38,045 nucleotides of DNA from Paratrimastix pyriformis (lineage: Eukaryota > Preaxostyla > Paratrimastigidae). The stretch lies in assembly GCA_027972325.1 (NCBI GenBank), contig JAPMOS010000264.1, forward strand, positions 1 to 38,045. The letters are read 5' to 3'. Below the pieces are notes generated by a model. It saw only the letters and a list, made by a program, of their open reading frames with translations, was not told where the DNA came from and did not search any database. Of the stretch, positions 30,240 through 38,045 are shown piece after piece; position 1 is the stretch's first letter; each line of letters starts with the position of its first letter. The translations under genes were made by a program, and so were the position numbers.

Positions 30240-30818
30240 TCACATTGACTCGAAGTGCTGTGACAGTACCACATCTGAGCATGAAAAATCACTGTTTCCT
30301 ATGTTTAAAATAAGCCCAGACACTTACATTTAGTGTCAGGACAACAATTTGGATAAAAGGATGAAGTTCAGTTTGTATTGAAAATTGGACGCGTCAAAAC
30401 TTGTGCAGCCCAGTGCACGTTAAGTAACTGTCAGATTTCTTAGCAAAGGTCGAGCTGTCATATTCATATGATGCTGATTCGAAAAAGCCGTGGCTGTGAA
30501 CGTCGATTTACGCTCTGTCACGAGTTACCGTTTTGTATAGGCAAAAATGGTGAAAATTTCTCAGTCAACCCCGTGACATAGTAAAGTTAAGGTTGCATCA
30601 CAAGTAAGTGAAAACGAGCCAAATATCAACATTAGAGTCACCAACTATACATAAAAACCTATTAGAATATAGTGTCAGATTGGTTAGGTTAACGACCTGT
30701 CAACATGCGATATCTTCATGTCAAACGACGAAATTGACTGCTCATCATTGCTTGTATTTTGAATCAAAGATACTCATTTTCAACTGTCGTGAAAGTGCAG
30801 ACAAGCCGAACGGAATAA

Positions 30819-31064
30819 TTCCTCACGAATTCCGAAGTCCGAAGAATAGTCATCATTACCCCGCCAATTCCAACTCGAAAGATGCAAGACTCTGAAGTGC
30901 GCATTCATGATGACGGAAAAGGTTTGATTGGATGGTTTTCACCATTCTTTTCTCATTTCATAATTAGAAAAGGCTATTTCCGTGTTGAAATCGTTGGTCG
31001 TCAAGTTCAAGGAAAGCCGGAATTTTGTTGGACCTATTCTCGCCAAGCAACAGCAACTCGTTAA
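30819..31064 (+). pseudogene. Unknown coding-like fragment left of DIRS element 2
   Basis: The open frame encodes NSEVRRIVIITPPIPTRKMQ, then IHDDGKGLIGWFSPFFSHFI and GYFRVEIVGRQVQGKPEFCW, ending shortly before the DIRS element. Composition is protein-like and AT-rich, like the viral genes. Other coding-like pieces lie at 30680-30800. I recognise no family; it is probably a decayed viral gene downstream of the capsid gene. An ATG at 30882 is available but no promoter is visible. Confidence 0.3.
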
Positions 31065-31110
31065 CATTCTTCTTCCGTCCAAAGTAGGAAGAATGAGCTA
31101 CTCATCGGTA

Positions 31111-31210
31111 AGGGGGCTGTGCTCATGACTAGTCTCCGTATTCACCCGACATTCAAAGAATAATAATAATAAAAATAAAACTGAAAATAGTCCACATCAC
31201 CCGTCGTTTC
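31111..31210 (+). repeat. Left inverted terminal repeat, DIRS element 2
   Basis: The repeat runs from AGGGGGCTGTGCTCATGACT through GAATAATAATAATAAAAATA to CACCCGTCGTTTC. It is matched in reverse complement at 36547-36647 with very few differences. Confidence 0.9.
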
Positions 31211-31292
31211 TTCGTCGAACCCGACTGAGAAAAGCAAAATTTTGCGTTACCACTTTTATTGGTTTCAAGACAACCAAGCATTACTCGTTACT

Positions 31293-32200
31293 ATGCAACA
31301 ACAAGATCAACAACAAGATCAACAACAACAAGCACCACCAGCGGCGGCAGAGTCGGCTCCTTCAAGGACCAGTTCCTTCCCGCCGACCTTGGCAGCCGCC
31401 TTCTGGGCCTCGCCGGATGCCTTCGAGCACCCGCTTGACCCGGCCCATCCGGAAGTCTTGTCCTTTGAAGAGGCGCGCCGTCAAGAGGCCGACCCGCTGG
31501 CCTGCCTGGGCTCGGGTGTTGACGCTGAGCTGCAGCGCGCGTTCCTCAGGGACCTCGTCCCTGAGAGTTTCCTAACCCAGCAACACCACGCCCTCCGAGA
31601 CCCGGAGAAGGCCTATGTGAAGGCCATCCTCAAGCGCTTCCCTCCTCTTAAGCTTCTTGGGAAGCCCAGGTGCTCAACGCCCCACCCAAGAGTGCCATGC
31701 ACGCACGCGGGGCCCCACAGACCTTATGGCAGCTGACGGCCGCCTGGTGTCCATGTTGGACACGGTCCAGCTCACCACCAGGGCCTTGGCCTATGGCTAC
31801 GTGGGGATCTTCGGCTCCGAGTCCGAGGACACGCAGCTGAACGCCGACCAGCTGAAGGCCGCCCTCAAGGCCGTCCAGCTCGGGTTGGTCATGCTGACGG
31901 AGCAGCTCTCCGAGGCCCGGAGAGCCGCCATGGAGCCCCACCTCGACGCTGCGGCCCTCCTGGCCCATGCCCTCCGCCAAGGGGCCGCCGGCCGCCAAGA
32001 GCTGCTGGCCGTCAAGGGCCTCAAGCCCAAGTCTGGTGGTGGTGATGAGGAGAACGAGGACGAATCCGAGGCGGACCAGGGAGCTGCCGCGGCTCTCAAC
32101 GAGGTCTCCGAGGACCTCTTCGGTCCTGTCGAGATCAAGGGTCTGTCCCGGTCCCGACTGGTGATCACCTCGGGGGCCGCACTATTGCATGGCAAGAGTC
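31293..32200 (+). pseudogene. Gag-like ORF1 region, DIRS element 2
   Basis: From ATG 31293 the product opens with a Gln/Asp tract (MQQQDQQQDQQQQ), then PEVLSFEEARRQEADPLACL and FLRDLVPESFLTQQHHALRD. A helical, alanine-rich part with VSMLDTVQLTTRALAYGYVG follows further on, then an acidic stretch. Polar N-terminus and helical core before the pol region fit DIRS ORF1. It lacks an Arg/Gly-rich tail at this place; a segment of that type lies instead at 36050-36350. Fossil. Confidence 0.5.
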
Positions 32201-33039
32201 AGTGCGAAGTGTCCAAAGTGACAGCGTCTTCACAGACCATTGTCCACCACAAACCGTACAACAGGCTGGCACGGTTCTCCGCGAAGCACCTACCGCAAGA
32301 CAGCAGGCAATTGCATCTGCATCAGCGACCGGTGCCTCGGTGTCGGTGGAAACCGAAAGCAAAAGCACAGACCATGTACCAGAAGTGCATAAAACCTCGA
32401 ACCGAACCAGCAGAGAGTGAACAGAGGCAAGCCGCAATTGCATTCGCTGAAGCCGAGAATGGCCGTGAGGCCCAGTCCGCAAAGACCCAAGTCTTGGAGG
32501 TCCATGACCTAGAATTTTTTCCAGTGGGGAGAAATGAAAAACCTCACAGTGAAACAAATCCAGACCTCATTTCAAAGGCGATCGCCATTGGTGGGCCCTC
32601 TGGCGGGCCGAGTGAACCGCGAACCACACCGCTCACGTTGGCTGAGCCTACCACTACCACTCGAGGTGAAGAGTTGGGTGGAAGAGGGTCTGACCTGGCA
32701 TTGGTTGGGGACCCACCGATTGCGCCAGTGCGCATCCCGTCGCGCCGCCCGAGAATGGGCCAAACCAGCAAGACCGAGGAGCCCCAGAACTCCCAGAAAA
32801 CGGTGGGATGCACCGCACCACTGCAGAGCCCAGAAAGCCGAGCCCCTCTTATAGCAGGTTCTGGAAGGACACTGGAAACGGGGGACCAGCAGCTGGCTCG
32901 CCGGAGTCCACTATTTTGGACCAGAGAGCAGAGGGAGGTCTCGGCAGTCTTGAGCGAGTATGGAACGCTCGGGGCAGTGCAGGAGTGTGGTACCAAATTG
33001 TTGTGGGAGAGTCCGATCTTCGGCGTCCCAAGCCCCATT

Positions 33040-34500
33040 CCTTGAAATGGAGGGTGGTGATCGACTTGTCCGCACTAAACAGGCGGATCGATTGCCCCAT
33101 TTCAAGATGGAGGGCTGGGGACAGCCTTCCCACTAGCCCCACAGGGCACGTTCTTCACGAAAGTCGATCTTTCGAATGGTTACCTGCACATGGGAGTGGC
33201 ACCACACCTCATCCCGTACCTGTGTTTCAGCTGGGAGGGAGGAACTCCAGTGGACGGCACTCCCGTTCGGCCTCTCAGTGGCCCCACGCTCATTCACCAA
33301 ACTGATCAAACAGGCGGTGAGAGTGATGCGGGCAGCAGGCGTCCAGGTAGTCTTCTACCTGGACGACCTCTCTCATGGCCCAGTCCCCACAGAAGGCACG
33401 CAGGGATACGATAGCAGCGATGTATTTCCTCCACCAGCTGGGGTTAACTGTGAACTGGGAGAAGACAGACCCCAACCCATCACAGGTCGTCGAGTTCTTG
33501 GGATTCCAGCTGGACTCCAGGACGCAGACAGTGCGGGTCCCCGTGGAGAAGATGGAGGGATCAGACAGGAGTGTCGGAACCTCATGAAAAGGACAGACTG
33601 CTCGTCAGGGCACTGGCCCGCATCATCGGCAAGTTGTCCTCGCTCCGCCCGGCCGTCGAGGCCGCTCACCTGCACACCAGGGGATTGGACCGAGTGAAGT
33701 CACGTGCGGTGTGGTCACACGGCTGGGAGGGCATGGCCACCCTCGACGAGGCAGCCAAAGCGGATCTCCACTGGTGGGCCATGGTGCCCCAGGACCAGTG
33801 TCAGCAGTGCTGGAGGGCAGTCCCCAGCGTGGGAGCTGACCACCGACGCAAGCGCCTACGCATGGGGCGCGACGCTGCGCAGTCTCCATCCCCGCAGGCG
33901 GGCAGGCCACCCCGCAACCGATCCACGCACGGGAAATCTGGGAGAAGGACTTCCTGGAGACGCAGACATTCTCCTCGGTGAATCGCCTCGAGCTGGAGGC
34001 GGGCATCAGGGCGGTAGCTCTCCTCCACAGCCACTTGCAGGGCCAGACGGTCCAGTGGCGCTCGGACAACAAGGTAGTTGTTGCCTGCGTGGGGAAGTGG
34101 AAGGGGAAGAGCGTGGACATGACCGAGGGCACCCAGAAACTGCACAACCTCTGTCAGCAGTGGGACATCACTCTCCTCCCAGAGTATCTTCCCGGGGAAG
34201 ACAACGGAGTGGCGGACCAGCTCTCCAGAGAGGTCGAGCGCGAGGATTGGATGCTCAATCCGGCGATCTTCCAGCTGGTCACGAACCTGCGCTTCCGCCC
34301 CATGGTGGACGGCTTCGCCTCAGCGCGCAACCACCTGTTGCCAAGGTGGTGGAGTTGGGTCCTCGAGCCGGGTTGCTCGGGAGTGGACTTCTTCCACCAG
34401 CCCCTCCGGGGGCTGCCCTTGTGGCTCAATCCGCCCTTCTCCATGATCGGGAGGGTGCTGGCAGCTCTACGGGATCAGAGAGGGAAGCATTAGTCCTGAT
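33040..34500 (+). pseudogene. Reverse transcriptase and RNase H region, DIRS element 2
   Basis: RT motifs are VVIDLSALN (near 33057), the catalytic box FYLDDL (near 33352-33369) and FLGFQLDSRTQTVRVPVEKM. The RNase H part has LTTDASAYAWGATL (near 33838-33880) and QWRSDNKVVVACVGKW. The block DGFASARNHLLPRWWSWVL and LWLNPPFSMIGRVLAALRD, common in DIRS pol proteins before the recombinase, follows to 34493. Decayed in several places. Confidence 0.75.
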
Positions 34501-34739
34501 ACCAGAGTGGGACACGGCCCCATGGTGGCCAATGGCCCAGGGGATGCAGATCTCACCCCCCCTGGCGCTCCCTCGGGTGGACTGCCTCTTCCTCCCGGGC
34601 CGCACCCGGAACCAGACCCCAGTGGGGCCACCCAGATGGCAGAGCAGGTGATTCATGTCAGCGGGGAGCTGGCGAGGGTCGCGACAGCGAGGCAGACGTG
34701 GGGGAAGCTCCATCAGCTGGACCTGTCGTTATTGACCTC

Positions 34740-35701
34740 GTGGGAGGGACTCACCCCCACCAACTGAGTGAGGCAGCCCGGCAGCTCATCGCTCACTCGG
34801 TCGAGAGCAAGACTCAGAGAAACTACGATACGGCCGTTGCCCAGTTTGCTGCCTACTTGGGAAAAATGAGCGGGAGATCTTGCAAGCGACGGACACAGAC
34901 CTGGCAAACTTCCTCGCGGAAGGTAGCAAGAAATGGGCGCCCAGCACCGCGATGAAAAAGAGATCCGCCATTGCTCGCTACTTCCTCCTCCACGGGAGGC
35001 CTGATCCAGGCACCTCAGCCACAGTGAAGGCCGTTTTGACGGGGATGGAAGACAAAGCCAGTGTCAGTCAGGAAGGGAACCTTCGACACGGACCTCATCT
35101 GGCGCCATCTCAGATCACTTGGGACAAATTCCAAGCTGGACCATCGCGACCTTCTGGGAAAAATTGTCCTGTTGGGCGAGGCCCTCGGACTGAGAGCGGC
35201 GGACCTCAACACCGCACGGTTGGAGGACCTTCGCCTCATTGATGGCGACCACGTGCGAACTCAAAGTCCTGCCCAAGGAAAGGAGAAAGAAGGAATGGGT
35301 CATGCAAAAATGGGAGGAAACGAGGCTGACCCACTGCTCTGTTTTCACTGCGCGGTGATTGAATTGAATGACCGCCGTCCAGGCGGTGCACCCAGCTCTG
35401 ATGTGGAAGCTCAAGAATGGGGAAAATGCACAACAACATGGTTGTTGTCTTGTGGCAAGCGGCTGATGCTGGCCGCAGGCTTGGGCAAAAGTGGGGCCCG
35501 CACTCTGTCAGGGCCGCTGCGGCCTCGAAGGCAGCGTCGACTGGGCTTGACGGGCTGGCTGTGTCTGCACAGTTTCGGTGGTCGCGCAAGGGTGCGACAC
35601 TCACCAAACATTATCTCCACCAGTCGGTTGGCACTGCAAAGGCTTTGGCTTCGGCAGTTTTCGGGCCGGCAGATGCTGCCGGGCTCGATCGAGAAGAATG
35701 A
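34740..35701 (+). pseudogene. Tyrosine recombinase region, DIRS element 2
   Basis: The N-terminal core-binding part shows SKTQRNYDTAVAQFAAYLGK (near 34806-34865) and APSTAMKKRSAIARYFLLHG. The catalytic part shows LLGEALGLRAADLNTARLED, then HSVRAAAASKA (the H-x-x-R box, near 35500) and TKHYLHQ with the likely nucleophile Tyr near 35607. The stop at 35699-35701 lies just before the internal complementary region. Broken copy. Confidence 0.75.
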
Positions 35702-35728
35702 GGACCCAGGTCGGCATTTCCTTTCAAT

Positions 35729-35818
35729 TGTCATGAGCACAGCCCCCTACCGATGAGTAGCTCTCATTCTTCCTACTTTGGACGGAAGATGGATGAGCTA
35801 CAAGGGGCTGTGCTCATC
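35729..35818. repeat. Internal complementary region, DIRS element 2
   Basis: Its first half (TGTCATGAGCACAGCCCCCT, then ATTCTTCCTACTTTGGACGG) is the reverse complement of the left extremity at 31071-31130. Its second half (GATGGATGAGCTACAAGGGG) is the reverse complement of the right extremity at 36635-36668. It joins both ends as they would meet in a circle. Confidence 0.85.
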
Positions 35819-36546
35819 GCTCCCCTCCCACCGCAATGTGATGTCGACCAGGTCCTCTTTGGCTCCAGCCTTGTTGTCGTGTATTTTGCTGACACCAAGG
35901 CTGATAGTTTCGCACGCAACTCCATGGGAGTAGTGCGGTCAAGTTCGATGATCTCGGGGTGCTATGAGCACCGGGAGGTCTCATCTTTCACTTTGTTTCC
36001 CTCTCTTCGCTGTCCCTTTTTCCTTTGTCTTCCTCGTGCCTGGCCCTTCCTTCCCGCAGAGCGCATCGCGGGCAACAAGGCGGCCGCGGCTCTGTTCAAG
36101 GCGGCCAACTTGGGCGTCCCCTCCGGCGCCGGCGCACCAACGCGGTTTCTTCCAGCGTGGTCGCGGCTCGGCTCCTGCGTCCGGCTTCTCTTCCGGCGGC
36201 CAGCACCAGCCCTCTTCTGGTTTCTCTGGCTTACCGGTTCGCGCGCTTCAGGGGCGGTTTCTCGGCCCGGGCCTGCTGCGGGGCGCCTCCAGCGGCCTCC
36301 ACTCCTGCGCCGCAGCGGCAGCAGAAGTTCCAGCGGCCGCGCCGCTAAGCCATGGAGGTGGTTTTCCTTTTGTGACCTCGTTCTGGCTTTTTCCTCTTCT
36401 TCTTAACTTCGTGCTGGATTTTCGCGTGGTAGGTCTTCTCACCTCAACCTCGCGGTCCTCCGTGGTCTTTCCTTCTTTGCTGACTTTTTCCTACTTATAT
36501 GTTAGTTCCCCACCCTTCCCATCCCATTTTGGATTGGATTCGACTC
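35819..36546 (+). other. Extra segment between internal complementary region and right terminal repeat
   Basis: In typical DIRS elements the internal complementary region lies close to the right end; here about 730 bp intervene. The segment has a long pyrimidine tract ending TTCCTTCCCGCAG (near 36047-36059), like a 3' splice site. Coding-like GC-rich DNA follows with NKAAAALFKAANLGVPSG and a Gly/Ser/Arg-rich stretch (RGRGSAPASGFSSGGQHQ), reminiscent of a gag tail. Its origin is uncertain. Confidence 0.5.
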
Positions 36547-36647
36547 GAAACGACGGGGTGATGTGGACTATTTTCAGTTTTATTTTTATTATTATTATTC
36601 TTTGAATGTCGGGTGAATACGGAGACTAGTCATGAGCACAGCCCCCT
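36547..36647 (-). repeat. Right inverted terminal repeat, DIRS element 2
   Basis: It is the reverse complement of 31111-31210, including TTATTTTTATTATTATTATT and the AGCACAGCCCCCT end. Confidence 0.9.
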
Positions 36648-36668
36648 TTGTAGCTCATCCATCCTCCG

Positions 36669-36890
36669 ATGTTGGACTCTGGTTGTATTTCATTTCAGCA
36701 CATCCGACTTAAGACTAAACCACTTTGTTCAGATGACACCCTCGTCAAAGGAATTATTCTGGCTATTGACCTTCTTACTGGTGAATTTGATGCTCCTGTG
36801 AAGATGATGGTTGAGGAAAGTAGTTATAAAGGCGGGTTCTGGAACATTCGATTTTCACACACAATTTTTCACGCTTGCGTTGATATTTGA
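36669..36890 (+). pseudogene. Unknown coding-like fragment right of DIRS element 2
   Basis: The open frame contains DDTLVKGIILAIDLLTGEFD and KMMVEESSYKGGFWNIRFSH, ending at VDI. It is AT-rich and protein-like; no family is recognised. Whether it has any relation to the fragment at 30819-31064 is unknown. The following 36890-37050 bases are AT-rich with a diverged direct repeat and no gene. Confidence 0.25.
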
Positions 36891-37050
36891 GGCAAAAATC
36901 GAATTCTTCAGAGCAAAATCTTTTTTCTCATTATTTTTATCGAAAAGGCATTTTATTTTATCAGCTTTGAATGATTTAAGCATTATTTTCTCGAGCTACA
37001 AACGTTATTTGAGGCAAAATCGATTTCTTCAGAGCAAAAGTGATTTTTCA
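36880..37050. repeat. Direct repeat pair in AT-rich flank
   Basis: ATTTGAGGCAAAAATCGAAT, then TCTTCAGAGCAAAA (about 36885-36920) recurs as ATTTGAGGCAAAATCGATTT, then CTTCAGAGCAAAA (about 37008-37040). The period is near 125 bp. No gene is visible. Confidence 0.6.
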
Positions 37051-37091
37051 TGCTCAGATGTGGTACTGTCACAGCACATCAGTCAATGTGA

Positions 37092-37135
37092 TGAAGGGCA
37101 TGTGCCCTTCACGGGTGATGAGACTACGTCTCATC
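37092..37135. repeat. Twin-hairpin insertion 3, copy-3 counterpart
   Basis: TGAAGGGCA-TG-TGCCCTTCA (37092-37111) and GATGAGAC-TAC-GTCTCATC (37117-37135) are both perfect stems, in the inverse orientation of 30194-30239. Their presence in copies 2 and 3 and absence in copy 1 groups copies 2 and 3. Confidence 0.75.
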
Positions 37136-37245
37136 GTCTCAAAATCGATATAGTATGTCAAAGGTGAGAAACCTGAAGGTGTGACTTTTTCTTCATTCCT
37201 ACATGTTTCCTTACATAACTAACGGGTTCTAACGAGTTGAATCAC

Positions 37246-38045
37246 TTAGTTTTTGTGTTCTACAGTCAAAGTGCCTTGTTTGTGTTATATCGATACCATG
37301 CCCGTCCGTAGCTAATACATTCAAAGTACAGTTGTGAGGCAATCCTGCTGTGAAAGTCACGACTAATTTAGGGTTAGAATACTCTTTTAGCACAATGGTA
37401 CCATACACATTACCATATGATTCAATATCGTCATCTTTGCTTGGTAGTCCTGAAAAGCGTAGAGTGTAGATGTTCTTGTCAAATGCCTTCCGGAAATACA
37501 TCATCTGTTGAAATTCTGCGATTGCACTAATGGCTGTATCGGATAGTTCTTATTGTCGACAGAAGGTGATATTCCGAGATATATGGCTGTTCCGGTGAAT
37601 GGTGCTCCTGTCGTTGTCATCAGACAGATACATCGACAAATACTCAACTTCATCAAATGGTAGGTCACATGTGTTATCGATGTGGCACCTTGCGTTATGA
37701 GATATCTGGTGGAATCAACGAATTCATTCTGTACTGTAACCATTCCTGCTTCATCCATACTGCTTCGTAGAATTGCCTTCTTCTCATCTTCATGCATTGT
37801 CATGTAGTTAGCTCCGAGTTCAACATCGAGTAAAGTGTTGGTTAATGTAGCTAACTGTGAAGATGATGATGTCTATTTCTGATAGGGGCTATTTCTACTT
37901 CAAAACAGGATTTGCGTAAGATGTCGAGCCGTAGAGGGTTAAAGTCAATGAATGGATTTGGTATGTAAATCAGTCCTTCCTGTTGTTGCGATGGATCAAT
38001 GTCTGTGCCGGTTGCTCCAATACGTGCGTTCTGCATCATCAGTGG
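37246..38045 (-). pseudogene. Major capsid protein, partial inverted viral copy 3
   Basis: The reverse strand encodes the C-terminal two thirds of the capsid protein, from the window edge to the KN-stop at 37246-37248, with FRKAFDKNIYTLRFSGLPSK and QQEGLIYIPNPFIDFNPLRL nearly identical to copy 2. The downstream flank (37050-37245) matches copy 2 as well. The copy is tail-to-tail with copy 2, with DIRS element 2 between. It runs off the window and has a few breaks. Confidence 0.75.

Larger units (their letters stand above)
30033..30680. other. Capsid 3' flank of copy 2
   Basis: It aligns with 16861-17400 but is longer because of two twin-hairpin insertions (30083-30129 and 30194-30239). No gene is convincing. 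The conserved blocks, also found in copy 3, could be a regulatory or replication region. Confidence 0.5.
31069..36668 (+). mobile_element. DIRS-like retrotransposon with inverted terminal repeats and internal complementary region
   Basis: The element has gag-like, RT, RNase H and tyrosine-recombinase regions in order. It also has inverted terminal repeats of about 100 bp (31111-31210 and 36547-36647) and an internal complementary region (35729-35818) that matches both outer extremities. This is the diagnostic DIRS layout, in which the internal region guides circle formation. No target-site duplication is seen, as expected of a recombinase-integrated circle. Frames are broken about half a dozen times, while the terminal repeats remain nearly identical, so it is a fairly young but dead copy. 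Its gag and RT differ from DIRS element 1. It separates the flank of viral copy 2 from that of inverted copy 3. Confidence 0.85.

Noticed and set aside
31069-36668. LTR retrotransposon (Gypsy or Copia)
   Set aside because: The terminal repeats are inverted, an internal complementary region is present, and a tyrosine recombinase replaces the DDE integrase.

Overview
The window is eukaryotic nuclear DNA with no recognisable host gene. It is a pile-up of mobile and viral DNA. The mix of DIRS-type retrotransposons, integrated Polinton-like virus DNA, GC-rich low-complexity host-like DNA and non-autonomous repeats best fits a microalga or other protist, but the host cannot be named from sequence alone.

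Layout. (1) 1 to about 5480, minus strand: a GC-rich, decayed DIRS-like element cut by the left window edge. (2) About 5760-17400, AT-rich: copy 1 of a small dsDNA virus-like element (Polinton-like virus, PLV, type). Its parts are a small ORF, an SSB-like gene, a fibre gene ending in an S74-like chaperone, two membrane-protein genes, an acidic-protein gene, a zinc-finger packaging ATPase and a double-jelly-roll-like major capsid protein (MCP). Two foreign insertions sit in it: a 933-bp TA-flanked element in the fibre gene and a 1.6-kb GC-rich element in the capsid gene. (3) 17401-30680: copy 2 in the same orientation, starting inside the fibre gene. It is split by a 6.9-kb GC-rich, repeat-filled insertion (20204-27095) with unusual mirror-image ends. 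(4) 31069-36668: a DIRS-like element with inverted terminal repeats and an internal complementary region, all identifiable. (5) 36669-38045: flank and a partial third viral copy in inverse orientation, running off the right edge.

How the viral parts fit together. Fibre, two membrane proteins, acidic protein, ATPase and capsid form a compact morphogenesis block. The acidic and ATPase genes diverge from one short AT-rich promoter region. No polymerase, integrase or helicase gene is visible, so the window may hold only part of the viral genome, or the virus may have a small gene set. The copies are close to each other in sequence, which suggests recent integration or duplication, but all are broken and are treated here as fossils.

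Most notable: the short (about 400 codon) capsid gene with its ATPase and fibre set, and three sites where one viral copy carries a roughly 45-60-nt pair of back-to-back hairpins that another copy lacks. Two of those sites have short flanking direct repeats, as expected of mobile twin-hairpin elements.
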